Numbered from the stretch's first letter, positions 43,954-55,977 are shown. The stretch is 64,000 nt of DNA from Lolium rigidum (GCF_022539505.1 NW_025900920.1:1-64000), one strand, 5' to 3'. Program-made: numbers and translations. The notes: generated by a model from the letters alone, not told the origin.

Positions 43954-44881
43954 GTTCAGTACACCGTATAATTCTGTCACTGAACGTCTTTCCTTTGTAT
44001 CTTCTGATCACCGCATCTTATCACTAAAGCTTCAGTATAATCCACACTTGGAAGGTGCCTCTGAAACTATATCAGGTTAGTTTTAAAATACATGCAATAT
44101 TCCTTAAAATAAAATACTCTCTTTGATCCCTTCTAATTGACTCGAATTTAGTACAATAGTTAACTAGGGAGTACATGCAATCTGAAATTGGCAATTTTGC
44201 TTTGCTAACAACTTTTAGTTTCATGTATATTTCTGGTGCTTGTGACTGAGACCGAGGAAGAAAATTTACACTTGATGAGCCAATCAAACAACAACGTGTT
44301 GTGTCCTTGAGACGAGACACATCAGAGGTTTTTATTCCCTTTTTTGTTTGGCAGTGGGCGCTGAGTGATGCGAAGCTGAATCACACACAAAAAAGACACG
44401 CTCTTTTTACCCAAGGCTCAGGACGCTGAATACGAATTCTACATCCTTTTTTCTGATTATCTTGCGGGCGAATGGTTTTCACAGGAAGCAGAGACTCCCC
44501 CTTCCTTCTCTTCCTTTAAAACTTTTCCCCTTCTACCTCCAGCCCTAACCTTTTACATAGCTAAGGGCATCTCCAACCGGGCGACCCAAACGGACGCGCT
44601 GGGCCGTCCGTTTTGGGCCGTTTGCGTGGCCGCCCGGACACGCGGACAGCGCCCCGCGTCCGCGTGTCCGTTTGGGTCGCACGCGGCGCCCAACGCGGCG
44701 ACCCAAAGAGACGCCACGTGGTTCGTCTCGCTGCGCGGCGCTGCGCCATGGCAGGCCTCGACGGGACAGCCATGGCGGGAGGTGGAACGCGCGGGAAAGA
44801 TCCCGCGCGCACCAAGGTTCCCGCGCGCGCGAAACGCCATTGGCGCGCGCTCGCGCCCAAGTTTCCCGCCGGACCGCCGGC

Positions 44882-44888
44882 TATAAAG
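44882..44888 (+). promoter_or_regulatory. TATA box of the element D cargo
   Basis: TATAAAG in GGCTATAAAGACGG lies 67 bases before the ATG at 44949. Confidence 0.6.
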
Positions 44889-44948
44889 ACGGCGGCGGTC
44901 TCACCCGCACCGCATCACCGTTCTCTTCCCTCCACCTTGTCCGGCGCC

Positions 44949-45632
44949 ATGCCGCGCACCCTTCAGTCCACATGGGCCAAGCTCTCCCTCGCCGCCCGGG
45001 CCAGGTTCCCGCGGACGGACGAGGAGGAGCGCGCGGACTCGCGGTGGGTCGCCGACGACGAGGCGCTCCGCGTCGCTGCCGAGGCGGCGGCAAAGAAGGC
45101 CGGTGACGCGGAGATGGGGGAAGCGGCCGCGGAGGGCTGGCACGAGACCGCGGACGGCTGGTACGCGGCCGTGGAGGAGGGGGCGGACGCCGCGGAGGAG
45201 CCCGTCGCCGCGGAGGACCTCGCGATGGCGAACATCAACGCCGCCATCGAGGAGCGTCTCGCCGACCTCACGCGCGTGACGAAGGAGCACGAGGGCATCT
45301 GGCGGGCCGGCCGCCGCCGCTTAGGCGACCTCCTCGGCCAGAAGAACGAGCTGCTCGCTATGCGAGCAGCCCGTGACCTCATCCAGATGCCGTCGCCCGA
45401 GCGGCGCGCCCGGGAGGATGCTGCGTCGGCGGAGCGCGGCCGGCAAGAGCGCATGCGCCGGCGGCAGGACAACCACGAGGCCCAGGCCGCCGGCCGCGTC
45501 CGCTTGGAGGCGCGCACCGCTGTGGAACGCGCCGACCTGCAGGAGCTTGAGCTATGCGGGAAGCGGATGGTTCCGCCGCAGAGGCGGAGCGCGAGCGCGC
45601 CCGAGCTGCGCGGGCGGAAAGGAGGAGGATGA
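44949..45632 (+). CDS. Ala/Glu/Arg-rich coiled-coil protein, Harbinger cargo
   Basis: The ATG at 44949 (MPRTLQSTWAKLSL) is chosen because it follows the TATA box by 67 bases. The frame stays open further upstream without support. It encodes 227 residues, with an acidic/Ala-rich first half and then a long Arg/Glu/Ala helix (about residues 90-200) typical of coiled coil. There is no Myb/SANT, zinc-finger or transposase motif. Near 45560 another frame continues the charged helix, and a third ends with KLEWNPHAYEPPASSE, so the original protein was probably longer and this copy may have lost its C-terminus by frameshift. Function unknown. Confidence 0.5.
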   Translation: MPRTLQSTWAKLSLAARARFPRTDEEERADSRWVADDEALRVAAEAAAKKAGDAEMGEAAAEGWHETADGWYAAVEEGADAAEEPVAAEDLAMANINAAIEERLADLTRVTKEHEGIWRAGRRRLGDLLGQKNELLAMRAARDLIQMPSPERRAREDAASAERGRQERMRRRQDNHEAQAAGRVRLEARTAVERADLQELELCGKRMVPPQRRSASAPELRGRKGGG

Positions 45633-46125
45633 TGCCCTCCGTCCAAGCCGCCGAGGCCCGCGAAGCCGCCTCGCGCCGCCGCCGACGCCCGCGCCGCCGC
45701 CGACGCGCCACCCAGCCCGTAGGAAGCTGGAGTGGAATCCTCACGCGTACGAGCCGCCCGCGTCGAGTGAAATCCACGGCCCCGACGGCGAGCCGGCGCG
45801 GAGTCGCCGGCGAGGCCGCCGGCCCCGTACGTATTTAGGATAGAAGTAGTAGCTAAAAAAAATTGTAATGAGTTCTATTTAATGAAAAATATTATTTATG
45901 CCTATGACACGCGGGCCAGGGGCGGACAGCGGGCGGACGCGAGCGACCAGCCTTTCGCGTCCGCGGCCACGCAAACCCGGCCAAGATTTGGGCCGGGTTT
46001 GCGTCGTTCCGACGCCGCGGGCATCCGTTTTAGGGATGGGTCCGCGCGCTGGGCCGGGTTTTGTCCGGCTGGACCCATCCGGACGCGCGGGCGCGGGATG
46101 GGTCGCCCGGTTGGAGATGCCCTAA

Positions 46126-46655
46126 GGCCCTCTTTTTATATCTTTTATATCACAAGGGAATACCACATGTAATCTTGCATGTCCTACAGGTGGCAGCCAG
46201 CGGGATGTGTGGTGAGTTGGTCGAGTGGCCGCCGAGCACGCGCCCGGCACCACCTTCCTTGACAACAACTCCTTTGATATGTCTTGTTGCCCTGCTTCTG
46301 TGCAGACTGGCAGGACGCACTATTTCTGATGATCAGTAAACACGCCTGCATGCCGACTCAGGGTAGTGGCGCAAGATGTCGTACATGCGTTCCTGGGAGC
46401 GGACACGTCTTCCACCCCCAGGACTATCTGTGTTCTCTCCTAAGGACGACCTCTATTCGAGAACGTGTCGGTGACAGATCCGTAGGAGCGACCGACATCA
46501 GTAGGTCAGAGTGTTCGGGTCTTGGCGGGTAAAAGGGCACTGCTCAACTAGCGCCCGTGTGTGGTTCTGTTTGGGGCTGTCCATGTCAGAGTACCTCTGC
46601 AAGTGTAAAAGTGTGAAATTTTACCCCCATGACTTTCGGATAGGGAAGTTTCCTA
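46126..46655. other. unassigned, no gene recognised
   Basis: A 44-codon open stretch from 46206 (MCGELVEWPP...) contains a hydrophobic segment (LICLVALLLC). No family or splice structure was recognised. The rest is unassigned. Confidence 0.35.
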
Positions 46656-47072
46656 CTCCCTGTGTTTCATTCTATAGTGCCTATAGTTTTTTGGCACGGA
46701 AATTAACGCAATAGTATTTTTTACACGAGACCCCCTAGCTGAACGATTTGAGATCAACGTAAGATTTAGGAAATCCATATCTTCCTAACTTACCATACCA
46801 AATCCCACAGATCTCTCTTGTTGATTCTCCATATATGTGCAGCCAAGTTCAATTAAGGAAAGTAAAATATTGCTGCCTAATTTTAAGAAATCGTTGGGCC
46901 ATGCATTAGGAATCTCAATTAATTGTTTCCAATTTTGTATGAATTTTTTCTCACGCATGTTGTGTGGGAGCTGAACGGGAGAGGGGGTAATTGAAAAAAA
47001 GCCAAGCTACAACCTTATATTCTGAAACAAATGCCAAAAATCTATAGGCACTATAGAAAGGAATGGAGGGAG
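46656..47072 (+). mobile_element. Stowaway-type (Tc1/Mariner) MITE
   Basis: The ends CTCCCTGTGTTTCATTC and its imperfect inverse GGAATGGAGGGAG are flanked by TA (46654-46655 and 47073-47074). The inverted repeats extend inward through TATAGTGCCTATAG/CTATAGGCACTATAG, giving about 30 bp each. 417 bp, no ORF. Confidence 0.85.
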
Positions 47073-47077
47073 TATCA

Positions 47078-48420
47078 TTTTTTGATAAATGACACTTTCA
47101 TTACTTAAAAAGTTTAAGTATTACACCCGGTCTCTGCATAGCTAAGATGCACACAGCCATAAAACCAACCGAGAAAAATAAACATTCAATACAAAAGAAC
47201 TTGACACATCATCAACAACTAAGGAGGCGAAGGGCCAATCCTAAGATTATGCTGCCACTCATGTTAGATATAAAATCACTCGCCGCGTCCTCCAACCGTG
47301 TAGATACTTCCGTAAAGAGGATTTGATCCTCCGTACGCTGGAGCAACGACCATGAACGGATCATATTGGTGCAGCGGTAGATAACCTGCATGAGAGAAGC
47401 ATTTTTGTCATTAAAAACCTTATCATTTATACATAGCCAAAGCGATCAAATAACGGCGAGCACTCCCAACCTAATAAGTATTTAAAACCTATGATCCACC
47501 CCATTAAGTTAATTGCCAAAAATATTGGCGATACTACGTGGAGGGTATAAGGTAGAACCTGTTTGGATGATCGAAAATATAGTTTTCGCCAGCTGGCATT
47601 GGAAGAATACGTGTTTAATTGTCTCATCATGATGACAAAATATACACCGTTTACTCCCTTGCCAGTTGCGTTTAACAAGGTTGTCCTTAGTAAGTATAAC
47701 TCATCGACTACGATACCATGCAAATATCTTTGTTTTTAATGGTATCTTCATCTTTCAAATAAGTTTATTATTAAGAAGTACCGGCTAAATAGGTTGAACC
47801 AAAGCTCTATACATGGAGTCTACCGAGAATTTACCATTCTCATTTAGATTCCAACAGAACTCATCTGACTCTCGCGATAGATGAACATAATCTAAGTGCA
47901 ATAGCAAGGCATTCCAATATGCAAGCCTAGGCCGACGAGATCCCTTCTGAACATCGCGGATGGTGGAAAAGACTCCTATCACCTTGGCCAAGGTATCGCC
48001 ATTGTGACTCACTATGTTGTATAAAGCTGAATATTACTCCTAGAGAGTGGTGTTCCTCTCATATCCATCTTTTATAGTGAAGGAGCTAAATGGGAAGAAG
48101 AACTTCTTTGTCGCCATAAATCGAACCCAAAAGTGTTAGACCTGGGATATGGCTTTTGAGTCTCTCATACTTCCTCTTCAAAATGGTTTGCTAGACACAA
48201 GCTTCATTAAGTAGTTTAGCTAGTCATTTATCGAGCAGGCCCTGTTCTTAACCTCAAGGTCGTGAACACCACGCCCTCCTTGGTCTTTAGGCTGACACAC
48301 AATAGTCCACTTAGAGAGCCGGTATTTTTTATTTTCACTATCCCCTTGCCAAAAGAATCTTGACTGGACTAGATGGAAAAGCCCACGGTAGAGCAACGAA
48401 ATTGGAAATAAATAAATAAG
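47078..48420 (-). mobile_element. 5'-truncated LINE (minus strand)
   Basis: On the minus strand the end of ORF2 is readable in broken frames: an RT-thumb-like segment (WTIVCQPKDQGGRGVHDLE, ~48260), then SDEFCWNLNENGKFSVDSMYRAL (~47790-47860), and a finger region toward 47600. The 3' UTR, with ATGCAGAGACCGGGTGTAAT, ends at the T-rich border ~47080. Many stops show it is old. Confidence 0.7.
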
Positions 48421-48541
48421 TTTATTTATAGCAACACTCGTGTACTAGAAAAAAAAAGTGTTCCCATTTGTTTTAGATTTGTAAATATATGTTTATTTTG
48501 AGTCTTACATATTTATAATCGTATGATTATAAATATGTGAC
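48421..48541. other. short AT-rich flank
   Basis: AT-rich sequence between the LINE and the long-LTR gypsy element. No feature recognised. Confidence 0.3.
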
Positions 48542-51500
48542 TGATACGTCTCAAACGTATCTATAATTTTTGATGCTCCATGCTTGTTTTACACCAATTC
48601 ATATGTGTTTTGTTTACACTTCGTTGCACTTTTACATGATTTTCGGCACTAACCTATTAACAAGATGCCACAGTGCCAATTACCTGTTTTCTGCTGTTTT
48701 TGTATTTCAGGAAAGTTGTACAGGAAATATTTTCAGAATTGGACGAAACAAAAGCTGAAGTTAATATTTTATCGAAACGAAGACGAAGTCCAGAGGGGGG
48801 ACGAAGATGCGCACCAGGGCGCCCACACCATCCCTAGGCGCAGCCTAGGGCTGGCCCGCTCCTAAGGTAGGTGTGGGGCCCACACGCGTCCCACCGACCT
48901 GAATCCTCCGCCTATTTATACATCTTCTCAGGAAAACCCTAGATACCTGAGCTTCCATCCACGAAAAGTTCTGTCGCGGCCGCCATCGCAGAACCCATCT
49001 CGGGGGGTTCTGAAGCTCTTCCCGGCAACCTGCCGGAGGGGGAAATCATCGTCGGAGGCATCTACATCGCCACGCCCGCCTCCAAAGTGATGCGTGAGTA
49101 GTTCATCCCTGGACTATGGGTCCATAGCAGTAGATAGATGGTTGTCTTCTCCACCATGTGCTTCATGTATCGATCTTGTGAGCTGCCCTACATGATCAAG
49201 ATCATCTTTATGTAATCCTCTATGTTTGGTTTGCTGGGATCCGATAAATATTGTATATTATGTTAAGATTGATTATATATTCATGTCATATGTTATTTGT
49301 GATTTTGCATGCTCTCCGTTGCTAGTAGAAACTCTGGCCAAGTGGATACTTGTGACTCCAAGCGGGGGTATTTATGCTCGATAGTAGGTTCATGCCTCTA
49401 GTAATCTGGGAGAGTGACTTTACAATTTCTAAGGTTGTAGATGTGATGTTGCTACTAAGGATAACCCAACAATGTTTTATCCAAGGGTAACTCTATTGTT
49501 TACTTTACACACATTGCTTAATGCGATAGTCCGTTGCTTGCAACTTTATACTGGAAGGGATGCGGACGCTAGCCTGAAGGTGGATTATTAGTCATAGACG
49601 CAGTTGGATTACGGTCTATGTATTATATTGTAATGTCCAATACCAAATTACGGATGAAGCCTGGTGACCGGGTGTATACGTGAGCACGCGGTAACTGCCT
49701 AACACGTGTCCAACGGACGTTTGTTTGTCCGTGAGACACCTTTTCCTTCTTGGTGACATGCGCCTGCCGCAAATCGAGCCCCACACCGAGTTCAGCCCCT
49801 CCATAGCGAGCCCCACGCCTCTACTCCCATGCCCGACCAAAAATGAGAGTGCCACCGTCCTGGCCGGAAACGCCGCCGCCGGCGCTAAACTGTCCTCGGC
49901 GTTGATCTTCCTCCATGGAGGCGCCGGATTGAGGCACCGGATTTGAGGGGAGAGACGCGGGATTGAGGCGCCGCGTGATGGTGGAGTGGGGCGTCTTGCC
50001 ATGGGAGGCTACACTATGCGTTCTCCATCGCCGGGCGATGTAAGGCCTGATGGCCAAGAGCAGATCGATGCTGGGAAAGAGCAGCACCAGAGCGAGGCCA
50101 GCGGGGATCTCCGGCTGGTCGTCGCCAAGATCCGGCTGTGCCCAAACGAATCGGGATGGGCACCGACGGCGTGGATAGTAGCTTTGGCGGCGGCCGGGCA
50201 CTGGCACTGGACATCTCCCCTTCCTCCTCCCCAAGGTAACCAATCAATCACGCGCCCCGAATTCCCCTAGGCTTCCGGTTCTCAATTCCCGATCGCTCGG
50301 CGCCACAACTGACTGGCGATTCTCCTTGCTTTTTTTGTCCGTGTCAGCAGCGACGACGAAAGGAAGACGGAGACGACGAGGCCGCGCCACCCCAGAGAGA
50401 AAATGTTCATCTGCTTCCTCCCTGACGACGGCCCGCCGCGCTCGAACACCAGCGCCGCCGTCGAGTGCTCGCTGACGTGCAACTACCTCTCCACTTGCGC
50501 CGCTCAGCTGCTCCTTCTCGAGCGCGCGTCAGCTAGAACATCGAGCTCCTCTGCTCGGCCTCGCTCTGGTGCGCTTTGACCGGATCCTCCAATTCCGCTC
50601 TTGCCCAGGCCAGTAGGGCGCGCGCAAGCAGCGAATCAGCAGCGCGGCCGGGTAGGTGGTGGCAATGTGCAGTGACCAAGCGTCTAGGCCAGAGCGCTAC
50701 AGCGCATGCACACGCTCATGGGCGCTACTGTTCATACTACTAGATGTTGGGTAGCTATGGATTCGCGCGGAGGGGATGTGAATCGTGGATTCGTGGTGTC
50801 CGCCCCACCCTGTTTTTATCCCGACCAGCTGGAGTTGACTCGCTGTGGCCATCACGGGAGCATCCCGAACTCGCGCCGGTGTTGGATGTGTTGGGGAGCT
50901 CCTGATTTGGGCGTGGTGGCGGGCGGCTCTAGCTTCTTCATGCGGTACGACGAGCTCTCGTTGAATCGAGCAGGATGAAGAGCTCATGCGGACTTGGGCT
51001 CAATGACAAGCTCCGCGCCAAACCGGCTTCCACACCCGCCGCAGACCTCGTCTCCTACCCCCGCCTCCCGCCGCCACCGGGGCGCCGTGCGTCGCCCCTG
51101 GCCCTTGAACGTCGCCGTCGCTGAATAACCTGAGGCGCCCCAAATCACTAAACGACGCCGCCGCTAGCCACTAAACGCTCGAATCCTGGTCGTGGGCTGC
51201 TCGGAACGACGACCCTGCATGGAGATGCTGGCTGTGGGTGTGGAGGTGCGGCCCGCGGCTAGCGATTTATGGCGGCGGAAGCAGGAGGCGACCGGCCCGG
51301 CGTTCATAGACTTTTAGTCCTTATCGACTTGATCCAATGATAAGACAGAGAGCATGGAGAGTGATTGATAAGGAGAGAGAGGCGTGTCAGCTGGTGAATA
51401 GACGACAACAAACAAAGAAAAAGCAGATTCTGTTAGAACTGTAGGTTGCCGTGAGTTTACAAACAGAGATCGCGAATCTCAAAGCCAATCCAACGCTAAC

Positions 51501-52020
51501 GAATGCGTGCACACGTATACACCTGGTCACCAAATCCACTTATCATAGTAATCATATTTTCATGTATGGTTGATATTCTGTCAATTGCCCACCTGTAATT
51601 TGTTCGCCCAACATGTTATTTTTTTATGAAGAGACACGTCTAGTGAACTGTGGATCCCGGTCTTGTTTCCTTTACTGATAAATTCAACTGCAATCATGTT
51701 CTGTTTACTTTCTGCAAACATCTCCTTCCATTCGATACGTCCAATCCTTTGTGTTCAGCAAACCGGTAAGATTGACAACCTCACTGTAAGTTGGGGCAAA
51801 GTACTTTGGTTGTGTTGTGTGCAGGTTCCACGTTTTTGCTGACGCTGGTAGTGCGCCCTGCCACTAATCAGCCAGCAACACCTTCAGAATTCACGCCTTT
51901 CTCCTACTGGTCGATTAAACCTTGGTTTCGTACTGAGGGAAAACTTGTTGTTGTGCTCATCACACCTTCCTCTTGGGGTTCTCCAACAGCGTGTCCGCAT
52001 ACGTCGAGTACACACCATCA
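48542..52020 (+). repeat. 5' LTR with internal insertion
   Basis: The left part is 48542 to ~49655. The right part, from about 51545 to 52020, matches the 3' LTR remnant at 55618-55977 over about 360 bases. Together they would make about 1.6 kb without the insert. Confidence 0.75.
49656..51535. mobile_element. ~1.9-kb GC-rich insertion with inverted ends inside the LTR
   Basis: Near the left border GGTGACCGGGTGTATACG pairs with CGTATACACCTGGTCACC near the right border, and the pairing extends through GTGAGCACGC/GCGTGCAC. The interior is GC-rich with several short open stretches and no transposase. The flanking duplication could not be resolved, so borders are approximate. A Pack-MULE or other non-autonomous TIR element carrying gene pieces is likely. 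No gene was identified. Confidence 0.55.
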
Positions 52021-52030
52021 AGTTTGTTTT

Positions 52031-52047
52031 CTGGCGCCGTTGCCGGG
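52031..52047 (+). promoter_or_regulatory. primer-binding site of the long-LTR element
   Basis: CTGGCGCCGTTGCCGGG starts ten bases after the LTR end, a site seen in many grass gypsy elements. Confidence 0.7.
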
Positions 52048-52245
52048 AAGAAAGAGGATTTTTGCAAGGGGAGTCTCCATCTCCAATTTTTTTTAATTTA
52101 TTATAGTTTCCTTTATTTTGTTCTTTTTTTCTTATTTATATCAAAAACACAAAAAAAAATAGTTCACTTTCATAGTTGTCTTTATATCTAAAACACAAAA
52201 AATTAGTTTCTTACATAGTTGTTATTTTGTTTCTAGTTCATTATA

Positions 52246-52674
52246 TTGATCCCTAAGTACGATCTGAAGGACCTATCTGTAGGTAGTGGTTCTATAATTG
52301 GGAAAGATAACATTGAAAAATTCTTCAATCATGTTAGTAAGCATAAAGATATTGATGATAAATCTTTGGTACAACTTGCTCCTGATTATGAAATTGCTAC
52401 AGCTTGTTTGGTTGAAATGCTGCAGGCTAGATTTGTTAGCCTTAATCTTTTTATGCAGCAAATGTTTTTCAAACTTCATGAAATTGAGGATGATGAAAAG
52501 AAAGATTTTATCCTAGAAACTTTGCTTAGAGAATTTAAAGATGTGGTTGTAGAAGCTAGGAAAGTTTGTGATCGATTTAATAAGCTAGGCTCATGTGTAG
52601 ATATCTTTGGTACACTTGACCAAACCAAAAGTAGTAGAGAAGGTAGAATACCAATACCTTTTAGCAATGCATGA
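52246..52674 (+). CDS. gag-like ORF of the long-LTR element
   Basis: A 142-codon frame without an ATG at its left edge (it opens at a TTG). It is helical and Lys/Asp/Glu-rich, with FFKLHEIEDDEKKDF and VVVEARKVCDRFNKLG. It lies 210 bases inside the primer site, the position of gag, but shows no capsid zinc knuckle. After the stop the reading continues in another frame (ESSEPESAE-like) for about 60 bases. Probably a short gag-derived protein of a non-autonomous family. Confidence 0.45.
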   Translation: MIPKYDLKDLSVGSGSIIGKDNIEKFFNHVSKHKDIDDKSLVQLAPDYEIATACLVEMLQARFVSLNLFMQQMFFKLHEIEDDEKKDFILETLLREFKDVVVEARKVCDRFNKLGSCVDIFGTLDQTKSSREGRIPIPFSNA

Positions 52675-52849
52675 AGCTTGGGAAAAGAATTTTGATTGGA
52701 TTGTTCCTGAAAATCTATTTGTTGAAAGTAGTGAACCTGAAAGTGCAGAGAAATGGTCTTGACTCATATTGATAAAATAAAAATATTTGTTAAAAAGAAT
52801 TCTCGCATTGATCTTGATGCTTCTTCGCTTGATGATACTTGATGCTCGC

Positions 52850-55617
52850 ATTTTACTGCGCCTAGCTAAAAGACGTTAAAAACGCTTATGGGAGACAACC
52901 CATGTTTTATTTATAGTAATTTTTATTTTTGTTGAGTCTTGGAAGTTATTACTACTGTAATGATCTCTCCTTATCATTTTTATTTCGTTTTTGTGCCAAG
53001 AATAGCCTCTAATAGGAAGAAAGTGATGTTCGGGGAAGTTCCTAAAAACAGATTTTGTGTTGTTACCATAAAAATTGTATAAATTGCCAGAGCGTAATTT
53101 TGAGTTGTAATTTTTTATGCATATGACCCAGGTTATTATCTAAATTCTTTTAGTTGACCACTTTTCGAAATAAGCAATAAAGAGTTTTCATAAATTTCGA
53201 TCTTTACCTGTTGTTCTGTTTTGACATATTTATGCACTATTTGCATTCGCCTCTTAAATATCTTTTTTTAGTTCTTTTGATCAGAGAACTATTTGAAAGG
53301 TTGCTACAGTATCTTATGATTTAATAGATGTTTGATATATGTTAGTACTGAACACAAGTGGATTCGTATATTTTGATTGTACTAATGCTGCTAATAAAGA
53401 ATTGTGAGAAGTTTTTGTATGAAGGAAGTTTTGAAGTGTAGGGTGAGAAGAATGATGTGATGAGATGAAGAATGGACAAAATCTCAAGCTTGGGGATGCC
53501 CCTGCACCCCAAAACATATTCAAGAGGTACAAGTGTCAAAGCTTGGGGATGTCCAAGGCATCCCCTCTTCATCAACAAAGCACATGTCATCTCTATACGC
53601 TATATTTTTATTGCTTCATACGCTATGTGTTGTTCTTGGAGCGCCTTTTTTTTGTTTTTTTTTTGTTTTGTTTTGGTTTCTGTGGCATCTGTTGGATCCC
53701 GGCAAATTTGTTTTGGAGAAAGACCCGCTCCTTTTTAATTGCATAGAACGCTCTAGTTTTCGCTGTTATTGTTCTGCGAGTGTTCTAGTTTTCTGGTACT
53801 GCGTTTAGCTCTTGTTCTTTCACTTGAATTTTGTTCAGAGCACGTTAGTATTATTTATTTAAGTATGATTAGCTCTTTGGTCCATATTGTATTTCATCTC
53901 TGAGAGTTATTTCAAATAAGTTGATTGGTGTTGGATACGAGTAAAATATTTCATGACTATAGTGATGCAAATGGAAGCTTGTCTAGACTTCTTGTCATAT
54001 GCTTAGTATTTATTATTTTAGCATGACTTGTTTCAAATGTCTGAGAGTGCATAATGTGTCATTAAAAGAATCATGTGTTGTTTCTATCATAAAAGCATAG
54101 TATTGTGGTATTCTTCTTTGATGATTTATTGGGTTGACTTGGCGCATGCTTATAACATATTATGACTATAACCAGTCAACTAAAACCTCTATGATCATTT
54201 AGTTTTTGATTTGTAATATCACTTTATGCTTTGATTGATAATTTTTTGTCGCTATGCATGATTATGGCCATTATTGCTCTCTTAGTTGGTTACTTCCAGT
54301 CTTTTTGCTAGCCTTCACCTGTACTGAGTATGAGCTCTACTCGTGCATCCAACCACGAAAACCCAAAGTTGCCAATTGTTTCCACCATATCTACCTATAT
54401 GTGGTATTTTATCACCACTCCAAAGTAAATTACTTATGTGCTACCTTTAAACCTTCAAAAATTATAACCTGTTTTGTGTAAATTATATATAGCTCATGGG
54501 AAAGTATTCTAAAAACTATTGTGACAAGTACTATGTTTTATGCATTTTTAGTTCTTCTAAGTTGCTTGTTGTGTGATAACCATGCTATCATGGGGAACAC
54601 CATCAATATTTCTTTGTTGAATATCATGTGAATTACTATGCATGCTCATCTTGTTGGAATTAAGGAAGATTTACCATGAATTGCAAAGATTTGAGTATGC
54701 ATATTGTTAGAGAGGAACATTGGACCGCCAACTAAAGTCATATTCACATGGTGAAAGTTTCAGCTAGGGAAAAGTCCAAATATTTGTTGTCCTTGTTTTC
54801 CCGGTATGGATATCCAAAAAGTTGAGATACATCAAAATTGAGAAATCAAATGAGATTCATCTCCTAAGGACCTTTGTACAGGAGGTAAGGAGGTACCCCT
54901 TTGTGACACTTGGTTAAAACATATGTATGCGATGAAAATCCATGGAAGTCCAAGCTAATTAGGACAAGGTGTGAGCACTATTGGTATATTATGCATGAGG
55001 CAAGTAAACTTATAGGAAGTTTTTATGCATAAGCCATACTATTTATCACTACTGTTGATATGAGTAGCACCTCTCAAAATAAATATTTTCAACACTCCTA
55101 TTGCTTTCAAAATAAAAAGCTCTAGCACATGGGTAATCCCTGCTTCCCTCTGCGAAGGGCTTTTCTTTTAATTTTACCTTGAGTCTCCACCTTCTACCTT
55201 ATGCACCAATTAAGAGAGCATAGTTGTTATTTTTAGTGCAATGTGCATAGTCCCAAAATTATTATTGATTGATTCATGATTGTGCTATTGCTTGCTCTTA
55301 AATTATTTGTATCTAGTCACCCTCTGAACTTTGAAGGTGTCCTTGCATTTATGTTTTGCTATTCCAAAAGGACATGTTGAGTACTACTTTATTATATTTA
55401 CTCTATGCTTATAAACACACAGTTGCTTTTAATGTACTATTATTCATGATCCTTTGTATGATTTACTCTTCATGTTATAACATAGTTGCTAAGTTCAATT
55501 GAATCATATCTATCATGTCTATGTTAGAGTACTTAGATCTCAGATCACAATGTTTTACATGCTTGATGAAGATTGTGTTGGCTTCATGTCACCTCAAAAA
55601 TTATTTTGTTATCACTT
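52850..55617 (+). other. AT-rich non-coding interior of the long-LTR element
   Basis: About 2.7 kb with no coding domain on either strand. AAGCTTGGGGATG(C/T)CC appears twice around 53485-53555, resembling polypurine-tract repeats, which suggests the region near the original 3' LTR was duplicated. Confidence 0.5.
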
Positions 55618-55977
55618 ACCTAGTGAACTGTGGATCCCGGTCCTATTTCCTTTACTGATAAATTCAAATGCAATCCTGTTCTGTTTACTTTCTGCAAACA
55701 TCTCCTTCCATTCGAGACTTTGGTGAGATTGATAACCTCACTGTAAGTTGGGGCGAAGTACTTTTGTTGTGTTGTGTGCAGGTTCTACGTTGTTGCTGAC
55801 GCCGGTAGTGCGTCCTGTCACTAGTCAGTCAGCAACACCTTCAGAAGTCATGTCTTTCTCCTACTGGTCGATTAAACATTGGTTTCGTACTGAGGGAAAA
55901 CTTGTTGCTGTGCTCATTACACCTTTCTATTGAGATTTCCCAACAGTGTGTCCGCATACGTCGAGTACACGCCATCA
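55618..55977 (+). repeat. 3' LTR remnant
   Basis: It starts at CCTAGTGAACTGTGGATCCC and matches the last ~400 bases of the 5' LTR. The first ~1.2 kb of the LTR is missing. Confidence 0.75.

Larger units (their letters stand above)
37820..44330 (+). repeat. host tandem unit 3, split by insertions
   Basis: A diverged head lies at ~37820. The landmarks GTCAAGTCATCCTGATACC (~38257), TAACTGCTGAAAG (~38398) and GAGATCCTTTTCATAGGTA (~38502) follow. After a LINE (with a hAT inside) the unit continues with CTTGCATGCCAACACATTCC (~43457), CCTCTGAAACTATAT (~44059) and ACCGAGGAAGAAAATTTACAC (~44253). A Mutator-type MITE sits inside. Confidence 0.5.
44565..46122 (+). mobile_element. PIF/Harbinger element D, non-autonomous, with cargo ORF
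   Basis: The ends GGGCATCTCCAACCGGGCG and CGCCCGGTTGGAGATGCCC are perfect inverses over this length and flanked by TAA on both sides (44562-44564 and 46123-46125). About 200 subterminal bases at the right end match, inverted, the left end of the transposase-bearing element at 56931, and the left end matches that element's right end. Instead of a transposase it carries a coiled-coil ORF with its own TATA box. Confidence 0.88.
48542..55977 (+). mobile_element. long-LTR gypsy-type element with truncated 3' LTR
   Basis: It begins TGATACGTCTC after GTGAC and ends ACGCCATCA before ATGAC, a 5-bp duplication with one mismatch. The 5' LTR (48542-52020, inflated by an insertion) is followed by the primer site TGGCGCCGTTGCCGGG. 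The interior holds one gag-like ORF and a long AT-rich, non-coding stretch with repeated AAGCTTGGGGATG blocks. Only the last ~360 bases of the 3' LTR survive. No RT or integrase is readable, so the copy is non-autonomous or has lost pol. Confidence 0.78.

Noticed and set aside
14963..45646. Several Ser/Arg/Pro-rich frames opposite the acidic and coiled-coil ORFs
   Set aside because: Biased composition of GC-rich complement strands opens all frames. They show no conserved motif.
46206..46339. Possible small membrane protein with LICLVALLLC
   Set aside because: Single hydrophobic run, no family, no promoter or splice support.
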